Shown: positions 1 through 7,381 of the stretch, in pieces
Layout of the letters: every line of letters begins with the position of its first letter
Numbering within the stretch: position 1 is the stretch's first letter
NCBI GenBank assembly: GCA_024640665.1
Contig: JAHEEO010000127.1
Span: forward strand, 1-8,958
Direction of reading: 5' to 3'
Length of the DNA: 8,958 nucleotides
DNA from: Rhodospirillales bacterium
Lineage (GTDB): Bacteria > Pseudomonadota > Gammaproteobacteria > Steroidobacterales > Rariloculaceae
The notes under the pieces: generated by a model
What the model saw: the letters and a program-made list of their open reading frames with translations, nothing else
Told to the model about the DNA's origin: nothing
Databases searched by the model: none
Translations under genes and position numbers: made by a program

Positions 1-3000
1 ATCTGCGCGTCGAAAGAGTAGCCACGCCCGGAGAATTCGCTGTGCGTGGCGCAGTTATCGATATATTTGCAACCGGTAGTCTTGCGCCTGTACGCATTGA
101 CCTCTTCGATGACGAGATCGAGAAGATTCGTATTTTCGATCCATCGGATCAGCTTTCGACAGGCACGATTGCCGAGATTCAGATTCTCCCCGCACGCGAG
201 TTTCCATTCGATGCTGCGGCGATAACAAGGTTTCGGCAGCGCTTTCGCAGCGCTTTCCATGTGGAACCTGGGCGAGCACCAATCTATCGAGATATATCTG
301 AGTCTGTGTTACCTGCGGGCATAGAATACTACCTGCCACTATTCTTCGATTCGACTTGTTCGCTCATAGACTATCTTGCACCGACAGTACGGCTTTTTGA
401 AATCGAAGCGAGTCGTACGGCGTTTGACGATAGCTGGGCGCTGATCAACCAGCGCTTCGAACAGCTTAAAGGAGATCTAGAACGCCCTATATTGCCGCCT
501 GACGAGGCGTTTATCGACCCGGCAGAACTGCGACAGCAGCTTGATTTACTGCCTTCGATCTCGGCCGGTTCCCGCGGTTACGAAGAGACCGACGATAAGG
601 TCTTCGCTAACGCTGAAACAAGTCGCCTCATTCCACCCAATCTTGCCAGCGATCACGCGGCATCGCTCGATTGGAATGAAAATACACGCGGCGCCCGGAG
701 CCTTATCGCGACCTCATCAACCGGCCGCCGAGAAGTCATCCTTGATCTGCTGCGCGGCAGAAACATTCAGGCCGTGCCAATTGATCATTGGCCCCAGTTT
801 GTTGCCGGCACGGCCGAAGTTGGCGTCGCGATTGGCGAACTTGCTAATAGCTTCAGTTTATTGAGTCACAATCTGCAGGTCATTAGTGCCGAAGAAATCG
901 GCGTTGAAAAGCCGCGCCAACGCTCACGTCGGCGTCGCGCCGCAAGAGATGCCGATGCCATCGTCCGAGAACTGACAGATTTACAGGTCGGCGCTCCGGT
1001 GGTTCACGAAGATTACGGTGTCGGTCGTTATAGAGGCCTGGTTACGCTCGACATCGACGGACGTCTCATCGAATTTCTTCTGATCGAATACGCCGACAAA
1101 GACAAGCTTTACGTTCCCGTTCACAGCTTGCATTTAGTCAGTCGTTACACCGGCGCATCGCCTGAGAACGCGCCGCTGCATCGGCTTGGCACCGACCAAT
1201 GGAACAATGCTAAACGCAAAGCTGCGCAGCAAGCACGTGATGTCGCAGCAGAGCTCTTGAACATCTATGCACAAAGAGCCGCGCGACAAGGAACGGCGAT
1301 GCTGACTGATTCCGACGGCTATCAGCGTTTTGCACTCGAGTTTCCGTTTGAGGAAACAGAAGATCAGGAAAATGCAATTAGCCAAGTGCTGGCCGATTTG
1401 GCCGCGGCAAAATCGATGGATCGAATAATCTGCGGCGACGTAGGATTCGGCAAAACGGAGGTCGCCCTGCGCTCGGCGTTTGTCGTCGCCCATTCTGGCC
1501 ACCAAGTTGCCATCCTTGTACCCACGACGCTGCTCGCCCAGCAACACTTTCGCACCTTTTCCGACAGGTTTGCCAACTGGCCAGTCACAATAAAACTACT
1601 ATCACGATTCAATACGAGCAAAGAAGCCAAAGCCGCTCTCGAGGGCATTGCAAACGGCTCTGTAGACATCGTCATCGGCACCCACAAACTCCTGCAGCGC
1701 GATGTAAAATTCAAACGCTTAGGCCTTGTCATCGTTGATGAAGAACATCGATTCGGCGTAAAACACAAAGAACAGCTGAAACGCTTGCGGGCGGACGTCG
1801 ATATTTTGACCATGACTGCAACGCCAATTCCCAGAACTTTGAATATGTCTCTGGGCGGACTCCGCGACCTATCGATAATCGCAACGCCGCCGACAGACCG
1901 ATTGGCCGTCAAGACCTTCGTGGGAGAGTGGCGCGACACGCAGATTCGTGAAGCCGTACTGCGCGAAATTCGCCGCGGAGGACAGATTTATTTCTTGCAT
2001 AATCGCGTCGAAGACATCGAGAAATTCGCTGCGAAACTCGGCTCGCTAATTCCTGAAGCAGCCATTCGAGTGGCTCACGGTCAAATGCCCGAATCGGCAC
2101 TCGAATCCGTCATGATCGATTTTTATCATCGGCGCTTCAATGTACTGGTTTGTACGACCATCATTGAGAGCGGCATCGACATACCCACTGCCAACACCAT
2201 CATCATAAACCGTGCAGACAAACTCGGACTCGCTCAACTTCATCAACTTCGCGGCAGAGTCGGCCGCTCACATCATCAAGCCTATGCCTATCTTGTCGCT
2301 CCGCCACTGCGCGCTTTAACGGCCGATGCGCGCAAACGTCTCGAAGCCATTGAAGCGCTGGACACTTTGGGTTCCGGCTTCACTCTGGCAACGCACGATC
2401 TCGAGATCAGAGGTGCTGGAGAGCTGCTGGGCGAGGGTCAGAGCGGGCAGATTAGCGCCGTTGGGTTCACGCTTTATAACGAACTGCTGGGGCGTGCAGT
2501 TGCAGCGCTGCGAGCTGGAAAAGAACCGGACCTGGAAAACCCGTTCGAACATGGGCCGGAAATTGATTCCGGACTGATCGCATTGATTCCTGAAGACTAC
2601 ATGCCCGATGTGCATATGCGGCTTGTTCACTATAAGCGCATTGCAAGCGCCGCATCGAGGGCCGAATTGGACGAATTACAAGTGGAGCTGATAGATCGGT
2701 TCGGCTTGCTGCCAACGACCATCCGGACACTGTTCGACGTCACTTGGCTCAAGCTCCTCGCGCATACACTTGGCATCGCACGCTTGCGAGCGGGCCAGAC
2801 AGGCGGCTCGATAGAGTTTGGGCCAGCAGCGGACATCCAGCCGGAAAAACTCATAGAACTCATATCTGCCGAACCCGACAAGTACCGCCTCGATGGCCCC
2901 TTCAAATTGAAATTCACCTGGGACGAGGTGTCCGAAGCCGACCGACTCAATAAGCTCGAAAAACTACTCTATCGCCTGGGCGCGCGGCAACCGGCGCAAC

Positions 3001-3011
3001 AGGCCGCCTAG
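1..3011 (+). CDS. mfd: Transcription-repair coupling factor Mfd (5' end outside window)
   Basis: Mfd is a DNA translocase that removes RNA polymerase stalled at DNA lesions and recruits UvrA for nucleotide excision repair. The frame is open from base 3, and the 13 codons before the first ATG (42) continue the family sequence (ATPGEFAVRGAVIDIF). The true start is therefore off the left edge, with roughly 145-150 residues missing compared with E. coli Mfd (1148 aa). Counting from the ATG at 42: remainder of the UvrB-like region and linker to about 290; Arg-rich stretch 292-302; RNA polymerase interacting (CarD-like) domain about 313-410, beginning GAPVVHEDYGVGRY; Walker A GDVGFGKTE 465-473; motif II DEEH 566-569; motif III TATP 592-595; motif VI QLRGRVGR 735-742; TRCF C-terminal domain from about 840. 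All helicase motifs are intact, so it should be functional. It ends at TAG. Family assignment is certain. Confidence 0.98.
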   Translation, partial: LRVERVATPGEFAVRGAVIDIFATGSLAPVRIDLFDDEIEKIRIFDPSDQLSTGTIAEIQILPAREFPFDAAAITRFRQRFRSAFHVEPGRAPIYRDISESVLPAGIEYYLPLFFDSTCSLIDYLAPTVRLFEIEASRTAFDDSWALINQRFEQLKGDLERPILPPDEAFIDPAELRQQLDLLPSISAGSRGYEETDDKVFANAETSRLIPPNLASDHAASLDWNENTRGARSLIATSSTGRREVILDLLRGRNIQAVPIDHWPQFVAGTAEVGVAIGELANSFSLLSHNLQVISAEEIGVEKPRQRSRRRRAARDADAIVRELTDLQVGAPVVHEDYGVGRYRGLVTLDIDGRLIEFLLIEYADKDKLYVPVHSLHLVSRYTGASPENAPLHRLGTDQWNNAKRKAAQQARDVAAELLNIYAQRAARQGTAMLTDSDGYQRFALEFPFEETEDQENAISQVLADLAAAKSMDRIICGDVGFGKTEVALRSAFVVAHSGHQVAILVPTTLLAQQHFRTFSDRFANWPVTIKLLSRFNTSKEAKAALEGIANGSVDIVIGTHKLLQRDVKFKRLGLVIVDEEHRFGVKHKEQLKRLRADVDILTMTATPIPRTLNMSLGGLRDLSIIATPPTDRLAVKTFVGEWRDTQIREAVLREIRRGGQIYFLHNRVEDIEKFAAKLGSLIPEAAIRVAHGQMPESALESVMIDFYHRRFNVLVCTTIIESGIDIPTANTIIINRADKLGLAQLHQLRGRVGRSHHQAYAYLVAPPLRALTADARKRLEAIEALDTLGSGFTLATHDLEIRGAGELLGEGQSGQISAVGFTLYNELLGRAVAALRAGKEPDLENPFEHGPEIDSGLIALIPEDYMPDVHMRLVHYKRIASAASRAELDELQVELIDRFGLLPTTIRTLFDVTWLKLLAHTLGIARLRAGQTGGSIEFGPAADIQPEKLIELISAEPDKYRLDGPFKLKFTWDEVSEADRLNKLEKLLYRLGARQPAQQAA

Positions 3012-3026
3012 AAGCTTTATCGCGTA

Positions 3027-3032
3027 TATAAT
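3027..3032 (+). promoter_or_regulatory. Candidate -10 box directly before csiV
   Basis: A perfect TATAAT lies in the 27-base mfd-csiV gap, and its last base is six bases before the csiV ATG. No recognisable TTGACA-like -35 is found 16-18 bases upstream; that stretch is the end of mfd. If used, transcription would start at or within a base or two of the csiV ATG, giving a leaderless or nearly leaderless mRNA. Prediction from sequence only; the match could be chance. Confidence 0.35.
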
Positions 3033-3038
3033 GACGGC

Positions 3039-3986
3039 ATGCAGATTTCGTCCAGACATTATGCGTTAGCGGCTGCGCTTTGGCTTGCTCAAGCCGCCGC
3101 CTTGGCACAGGCGCCGCCGGACGAGTTCGATCTCGAGCCCGAAATTGAACAAGCTCCCCGCTATCGGATCGAGTTCATACTCTTCGCACACAATGATCTT
3201 GACCCAGGCGAAGAGCTTCTCAACGTCGTACCGACAAAATCCCGTTTCAACTACGCGCAGTCGATGCCGGTGCAGCGAGAATTCGATGCCATCAGTCGCG
3301 AGATTCTGCGCCAACAAATCGATACACCCATCCTGCCTGGACTCGACGCTTTAGAAACCGGCTTACTGAGCCCTGATTCGGCGATCGGCGAAGCTAGCTT
3401 GTCCAGCTTGGATTCGGAAGCGATTGAAATTGCCGCAGACCGAGCAGAGACTGAAACTGAGATTGGGATTGGGACCGAGGCAGAGGCAGCGATCGATCCC
3501 GCTCCCGCCATCGAGCTCAGCCTGCTGCCACCGGAGCAGTTGGCTCTCACCAACGTCTTGAACAAGTTAGAGCGTCTAGATGCCTATACGCCGCTATTAC
3601 ACAGCGGCTGGGAACAAAATGGATTAGCCGAGGACATGGCTATTCCGATCGACCTCATCTACTTTGGCGTTCGCAATCCGCGCGGAACGCTACGCCTGCA
3701 TATGAGCCGCTATTTGCATATCATCGCGGACCTGGCCTATCAGCCACCAAGCACTGCACAACTACAAATTCAACCGCCACTGCCGTTAGGTGGAGGCATT
3801 TCGTTTCCAGCATTACAGCCCGAGCCGGCCGAAGACTACTACTTGTATGAAGAGCGCCGGATATTGCGCGGCCAACTCAATTACTTCGACCATCCTGCGC
3901 TCGGTATACTCTTGCAGATCACGCTGGCGCCGGAACCCGAGCCCGAACCCGAGGTAGTTGACCCGTTAGCGGTACCGTCCGCCTAA
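3039..3986 (+). CDS. csiV: CsiV family secreted peptidoglycan-binding protein
   Basis: In Vibrio cholerae, CsiV is a periplasmic peptidoglycan-binding protein that supports PBP1A through its activator LpoA. This 315-residue protein starts with a signal peptide: Arg6, a hydrophobic run 8-23, and likely cleavage after ALA23. Family hallmarks are YRIEFILFAHND (43-54), the central LDAYTPLLHSGWEQ region, the IDLIYFGVRNPRGTLRLHMSRYLHI block, and the C-terminal RRILRGQLNYFDHPALGILLQI block. Between the conserved ends lies an acidic low-complexity stretch with an E/T/I/G/A repeat (137-150), and near the C-terminus a Glu-Pro tract (299-305). It sits directly downstream of mfd on the same strand, as I recall for the P. 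aeruginosa homologue. No Shine-Dalgarno sequence precedes the ATG; the signal peptide supports this start. Family call is strong; the LpoA/PBP1A role is inferred from Vibrio. Confidence 0.88.
   Translation: MQISSRHYALAAALWLAQAAALAQAPPDEFDLEPEIEQAPRYRIEFILFAHNDLDPGEELLNVVPTKSRFNYAQSMPVQREFDAISREILRQQIDTPILPGLDALETGLLSPDSAIGEASLSSLDSEAIEIAADRAETETEIGIGTEAEAAIDPAPAIELSLLPPEQLALTNVLNKLERLDAYTPLLHSGWEQNGLAEDMAIPIDLIYFGVRNPRGTLRLHMSRYLHIIADLAYQPPSTAQLQIQPPLPLGGGISFPALQPEPAEDYYLYEERRILRGQLNYFDHPALGILLQITLAPEPEPEPEVVDPLAVPSA
3447..3488 (+). repeat. Imperfect hexanucleotide tandem repeat inside csiV
   Basis: Seven consecutive six-base units can be read in frame: GAGACT, GAAACT, GAGATT, GGGATT, GGGACC, GAGGCA, GAGGCA. 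They encode alternating Glu/Gly with Thr, Ile or Ala (residues 137-150), in the poorly conserved acidic linker. Unit gain or loss would keep the reading frame, so repeat number may vary between strains. Neighbouring units differ by one or two bases, which looks like an old, diverged expansion. Confidence 0.6.
3933..3953 (+). repeat. Glu-Pro codon repeat near the csiV C-terminus
   Basis: GAA/GAG and CCC codons alternate for three and a half six-base units and encode EPEPEPE at residues 299-305, about ten residues before the end of the protein. The tract follows the last conserved beta-strand block and probably forms an extended, negatively charged tail. Whether it has a function is unknown. 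Confidence 0.55.
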
Positions 3987-4008
3987 GCATCCGAACGGCT
4001 ATACAACA

Positions 4009-4968
4009 CTAAAGTTGCGCGGCGCGAATGTCCGTCTCGAGATAAGCCAGTTTAGAGTTCAGCTCATTTAACAGCGCATCAAAGGTACAAACATCTACCG
4101 AAGGGTTTGCCTCAGCGCTTGCGCATTGCACACTTAAGTAGCCTCCCGAGCGACCACGCGGATTATGTATTTTTAACCCGCCAACATTCTCGCTTATCTT
4201 GCTCAACAACGGCTCAGCTTCGACCGCACTCTGACCGAAGACCGCAGCAACGATTGCATCGTCTCCCATGCGAGCGCATAAATCAGTTGCGCGTCGCAGC
4301 GTTGCTGTGACTTGCTTGCCAATCATTCGCAGGCAAGAGTCCGCCGCGTTGATACCGAAAGTCTTCTGATAATCTGCGTATTCATTGATCTTCAGGATCA
4401 ACAGCGTGAGACATCGCTGCTCGCGGACAGCGATTGCAATATCCCGCTCGAGAAACTCTTTGAATCGCTCGAACCGCAACAAACCGGAGCTTGCGTCGAT
4501 TCGATCAAGCCGCCCAAAGCGGTCTCGGTTTCTGCCCGCTTCCAGGTCTGACCACAAGCCCAGCACTTCAGGCTCCCCACGACCGACAAATCGCGTAGGA
4601 ATGAATTGGCACAACCAGAAGTCGATTGAACCATGCTTACCGTATACCGGCTCGATACGAATACCGGAACGCCAACGTGAACCATCTGCCCGATGCAGCT
4701 GCAGCCCGCTGCAAAAAGACAATGCCGACTTAAGGCTGCTTTGCAGCTCGTCGAGCGTTGCTGCGTCCTCAAACAACGGACCCCAGCCGATTCGCGCCAA
4801 CTGTTCTTGAGAGTATCCGGAAAGCTTTGAGAATTGAGGGTTTACGTAGGCGACGCCAAATTCGGGCTTGCGTGCATACAGCAGCACAATGCCTTCAGTG
4901 CTGAGCTCTAACGCTCGACGCAGCACTCGACTGGTCAGCGAAATCGATTGTCGGTCGCCTTTTGCCAT
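4009..4968 (-). CDS. PAS domain protein with degenerate GGDEF domain and intact I-site
   Basis: GGDEF domains normally condense two GTP into c-di-GMP. From the ATG at 4968 (319 aa) the layout is a PAS domain about 20-126 (core AYVNPQFSKLSGYS) and a GGDEF-fold domain about 157-315 starting DASSGLL. No membrane segment is seen, so it is probably cytoplasmic. The signature reads GDDAI (235-239): the catalytic Glu is Ala. The LDxDxFK strand reads LKINEYA, losing the metal Asp (Lys193), and the nucleotide-binding Asn is Gln201. The RxxD inhibitory site (RATD, 226-229) is kept exactly five residues before the signature. I infer a catalytically dead c-di-GMP receptor or regulator. It is the last gene of the minus-strand operon. 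The start is uncertain: the frame is open to an ATG at 5040 and a GTG at 5067, both overlapping the upstream phosphorylase gene. I prefer 4968 because the extra residues resemble no domain, though its ribosome binding site is poor. Confidence 0.82.
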   Translation of the reverse strand: MAKGDRQSISLTSRVLRRALELSTEGIVLLYARKPEFGVAYVNPQFSKLSGYSQEQLARIGWGPLFEDAATLDELQSSLKSALSFCSGLQLHRADGSRWRSGIRIEPVYGKHGSIDFWLCQFIPTRFVGRGEPEVLGLWSDLEAGRNRDRFGRLDRIDASSGLLRFERFKEFLERDIAIAVREQRCLTLLILKINEYADYQKTFGINAADSCLRMIGKQVTATLRRATDLCARMGDDAIVAAVFGQSAVEAEPLLSKISENVGGLKIHNPRGRSGGYLSVQCASAEANPSVDVCTFDALLNELNSKLAYLETDIRAAQL

Positions 4969-5014
4969 CTCACGGCATGTTTGGGCAAGCGAGCCGTCCG
5001 TGCAACGATCACCG

Positions 5015-5773
5015 TCACAGATCAGCGCTGAGCAAATCATCCAGCGCAAACTCCAACACTTCGGCACTGCTCCGCATGACTCGATCCACCGTCTGCATCA
5101 TCTGCTCGTGCAGCGGCATCGCGTCGGGGGCACGACCAGCCGCATAGTTCACGATTCCCGCCAGAACTGCGTACTCGATACCGGCCTCTCGAGCCAACGC
5201 TGCCTCTGGCATCGCCGTCATTCCGACGAAATCGCAACCATCGCGGTCTAGTTTGTCAATTTCAGCAGCCGTCTCCAATCTTGGCCCCTGAGTGACCGCA
5301 TAAACGCCACGATGCGACGGCAAACCGCACCTAACGATGCCGCGCTCCAGTGCGCCGCAAATCGCGCTGGAGAATGGCTCCGAAACATCGACATGAACGA
5401 CTCGGCCGTCCGAGTCATCCAAACTGCCAAAGCTGCTCTCGCGCCCCCAGGTATAGTCAATGATTTGATTTGGCACAGCCAAAGTACCGGGATGCATTTG
5501 GGCGGTGATTCCACCTACGATATTCAGGCCAATACATCGGCGAATGCCGGATTCCCGCAATGCCCAAACGTTCGCTCTGTAGTTAACCAGATGCGGCGCA
5601 ATCGTGCTGGCTAAGCCGTGACGCGCAATAGCAAGTATCTCTCGAGACCCAATACCGAGGCGTAACAGCGGGCTCGAAGGCTTACCATATGGCGTATCGA
5701 TGTCGACCAGCTCTGTTGTTACCAGATTTGCCTGCGCAAACCCACTGCCAACAATAATGGCAACGTCATTCAT
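5015..5773 (-). CDS. S-methyl-5'-thioinosine phosphorylase (MTAP/PNP family)
   Basis: The predicted reaction is methylthioinosine plus phosphate giving hypoxanthine and 5-methylthioribose-1-phosphate, in the cytoplasm. The 252-residue sequence is a complete family II nucleoside phosphorylase: phosphate loop GSGF 9-12, RHG 51-53, HLVNYRANVWAL from 61, TQGPRLET 161-168, and VGMTAMPEAAL 183-193. In adenine-specific MTA phosphorylases the base-contacting loop carries Asp (TDYDCW). Here it reads VNYAAG with Asn209, as in 6-oxopurine enzymes and as I recall for P. aeruginosa PA3004, the characterised MTI phosphorylase. Purine nucleoside phosphorylase activity on inosine is the main alternative. The ATG is 6 bases after the HPRT stop, with no clear ribosome binding site, suggesting translational coupling. 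The preceding gene encodes an enzyme that uses its product, hypoxanthine. The MTA deaminase that would supply methylthioinosine is not in this window. Confidence 0.88.
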   Translation of the reverse strand: MNDVAIIVGSGFAQANLVTTELVDIDTPYGKPSSPLLRLGIGSREILAIARHGLASTIAPHLVNYRANVWALRESGIRRCIGLNIVGGITAQMHPGTLAVPNQIIDYTWGRESSFGSLDDSDGRVVHVDVSEPFSSAICGALERGIVRCGLPSHRGVYAVTQGPRLETAAEIDKLDRDGCDFVGMTAMPEAALAREAGIEYAVLAGIVNYAAGRAPDAMPLHEQMMQTVDRVMRSSAEVLEFALDDLLSADL

Positions 5774-5779
5774 GCTCAG

Positions 5780-6325
5780 TTATCGAACCACGTATAGGTC
5801 CGGCAATCCACGCCAGAAACCAGCGTAGTCCATGCCACAACCGAATATGTATTCGTCACCCGTCTCCACTCCTACATAGTGAACTTCTGGACGCTGAATA
5901 TCAGACTTCAAGTTCTTCTTAACAAGTACTGCGCATTTACTAGAGTGCACCCCACAACGGTCGAGCGCTTCGTATAGTTCAGCCAACGTCGCACCGCGAT
6001 CCAGCACATCGTCGACAATCAAAACAGAGCGGCCTGCCAAATGCTCGCTCAAAGAAACCTGCCAAGTAATGTCACCTCCAGTCAGTTCATGCCCATAGCG
6101 GCTTAGGTGGACATAATCAAACTCGTAGGCGAAATTGAATCGCTGACACAATTCGACAGCAGCAAATACGCCGCCATTCATGACCGCAAGAACGACGGGC
6201 ATTTCAGTTGCAAGGTCTTTTTCGATTTGAACGGCCATGCGATCAAAAGCCTGGTCGATCTCGCTCGCTGAAAATATTCTCTCCGCATCAGCCAGAATCT
6301 GTTGAGGGTCTTTCTTGGAATGCAC
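5780..6325 (-). CDS. hpt: Hypoxanthine-guanine phosphoribosyltransferase
   Basis: It converts hypoxanthine (or guanine) and PRPP to IMP (or GMP) plus pyrophosphate, in cytoplasmic purine salvage. At 181 residues it has the usual length. Visible motifs are the pyrophosphate-binding turn MNGG (49-52), the PRPP loop VLIVDDVLDRGATL (101-114) with its paired Asp105-Asp106, a Lys at the purine-facing VLVKK (133-137), and the C-terminal YIFGCGMDYAGFWRGLP block. The MNGG and FGCGMDY wording fits the Pseudomonas-type branch rather than E. coli Hpt. The start is GTG, chosen because it follows the nagZ stop by two bases and has a good Shine-Dalgarno inside the last nagZ codons. It lies immediately before the MTI phosphorylase, whose hypoxanthine product it can capture. 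Guanine versus hypoxanthine preference cannot be read from sequence. Confidence 0.9.
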   Translation of the reverse strand: MHSKKDPQQILADAERIFSASEIDQAFDRMAVQIEKDLATEMPVVLAVMNGGVFAAVELCQRFNFAYEFDYVHLSRYGHELTGGDITWQVSLSEHLAGRSVLIVDDVLDRGATLAELYEALDRCGVHSSKCAVLVKKNLKSDIQRPEVHYVGVETGDEYIFGCGMDYAGFWRGLPDLYVVR

Positions 6326-6327
6326 GC

Positions 6328-7371
6328 TTATCCCTCTAACGTGAGCGTTGGTCGCGCATCGAAGCTAACGGCCAACTGATTTGCTGAAGACCACTGATCC
6401 GAAGCCGTCAATTCCTGCCAGGTAGCGCACTTGCCACCACGCAAACGCACAAGACGCAATTGAGCGGCTGGATCGCTATAGCCTTCCAGCCGCTGCAATA
6501 CACTTGGTACCGTTTCGAAATCATTACAGATAAGGACCATATCGCAGCCCGCCCCGAGAGCTCGCTCGGCTCGGTCGGCCATGGAACCTTCGCTTTTCAC
6601 TCCGCCCATGCCCAGATCATCGGAAATCACGGCCCCGTTAAACCGCAAATGCGATCGTAGCTGATCGCGAATCCACCATTCGGAGAGGCTCGCTGGCCGC
6701 TCATCGAGTGCTGGGAAAACGACATGCGCGATCATCACGGACCGCAGCCCTGAATCGATCAGGCGTTGGTAAGGCAACAGATCATCGATGAGTTCTGAAT
6801 AGTCGCGATTATCGACTGCAAGTGCCTCGTGGCTATCGACAACAGCGCCGGCATGGGTCGGAAAGTGCTTTGCTGTGGCGACCATTCCCGCATCCTTCAT
6901 CCCGCGCATGAATGCAACGGCGAGCTCTGCTACAGCGTCAGCATTGGCGTGAAACGCACGGTCGCCAATCACCGAGGCCATACCCCTGTCCAGGTCCACC
7001 ACTGGCGCGAAACTCAGATCGATCCCGCAGGCACGTAGCTCGGCTGCCATAAGCCAGCCTAGCTGGGCCGCCCGTTTAAGTGTCGCCTGCGGATCGGCAC
7101 GGTAACGAAGACCCAGCTCACGCATCGGCGGCAATCGTGTGAAAGATCCGCGAAACCGCTGAACGCGACCGCCTTCTTGATCCACCGAAACCAACAAAGA
7201 TGGCGTGCGCAGACTGCGCACATCAGCGACCAGGTCTTCCAGCTGACTGCGCGATATAAAGTTGCGCGCAAATAGTATGACGCCGCCAATCAGCGGGTTC
7301 AGCAGCCACTCACGCTCTTCTGCGGAGAGCGCCTCGCCGCGCAGGCCGATCATTAATGGTCCGAGAGACAT
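6328..7371 (-). CDS. nagZ: Beta-N-acetylhexosaminidase NagZ
   Basis: NagZ is a cytoplasmic GH3 glycosidase of peptidoglycan recycling that cuts GlcNAc from GlcNAc-1,6-anhydroMurNAc-peptides. In many Gram-negatives its products act as AmpR inducers for AmpC. The 347 residues match the single-domain TIM-barrel form (E. coli 341 aa), with no signal peptide. Motifs are VDQEGGRVQR 63-72 (substrate Asp64), KHFP 168-171, the acid/base dyad DSH (Asp179-His181), and the nucleophile Asp251 in SDDLGM. The usual KHFPGHG reads KHFPTHA here: both glycines are replaced while Lys168, His169 and His173 stay. The ATG is 10 bases after the preceding stop, without an obvious Shine-Dalgarno. A signal-less YkuD protein just upstream acts, by inference, on the same muropeptide pool. 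Function is very likely; altered kinetics or specificity from the loop change is possible. Confidence 0.95.
   Translation of the reverse strand: MSLGPLMIGLRGEALSAEEREWLLNPLIGGVILFARNFISRSQLEDLVADVRSLRTPSLLVSVDQEGGRVQRFRGSFTRLPPMRELGLRYRADPQATLKRAAQLGWLMAAELRACGIDLSFAPVVDLDRGMASVIGDRAFHANADAVAELAVAFMRGMKDAGMVATAKHFPTHAGAVVDSHEALAVDNRDYSELIDDLLPYQRLIDSGLRSVMIAHVVFPALDERPASLSEWWIRDQLRSHLRFNGAVISDDLGMGGVKSEGSMADRAERALGAGCDMVLICNDFETVPSVLQRLEGYSDPAAQLRLVRLRGGKCATWQELTASDQWSSANQLAVSFDARPTLTLEG
6331..6336 (-). promoter_or_regulatory. Ribosome binding site of hpt, inside the nagZ stop region
   Basis: On the minus strand GAGGGA is followed by TAAGC and then the GTG start of hpt, a good Shine-Dalgarno spacing. 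The motif is made of the last two sense codons of nagZ (Glu, Gly), so terminating ribosomes sit on it, consistent with coupled translation. It is the clearest ribosome binding site at any junction in this operon and decides the GTG start. Confidence 0.65.
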
Positions 7372-7381
7372 ATTTTAGGGC

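Noticed and set aside
1364..1939. 191-codon open frame on the minus strand inside mfd
   Set aside because: Lies wholly opposite conserved Mfd helicase motifs, with a Ser/Arg-rich composition typical of antisense frames and no recognisable family. The same applies to the frames at 1134-1547, 2316-2630 and 2630-2950.
3969..3982. Short inverted repeat GCGG-CCGC at the end of csiV, considered as a terminator
   Set aside because: Only a four-pair stem inside coding sequence, with no following T-run.
4385..4810. 141-codon plus-strand frame opposite the PAS-GGDEF gene
   Set aside because: Ser/Arg/Pro-rich translation with no domain. The minus strand here encodes recognisable PAS and GGDEF folds.
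4588..4878. PAS domain considered as a light-sensing LOV domain
   Set aside because: The GxNCRFLQ motif with the flavin-adduct Cys is absent (ARIGWGPLFED at the matching place), so photoreception is not supported.
7372..7377. TAAAAT on the minus strand just before nagZ, considered as a -10 box
   Set aside because: The predicted start would fall inside nagZ after its ATG, and no -35 partner is seen at 16-18 bases. AT-rich spacers give such matches by chance.
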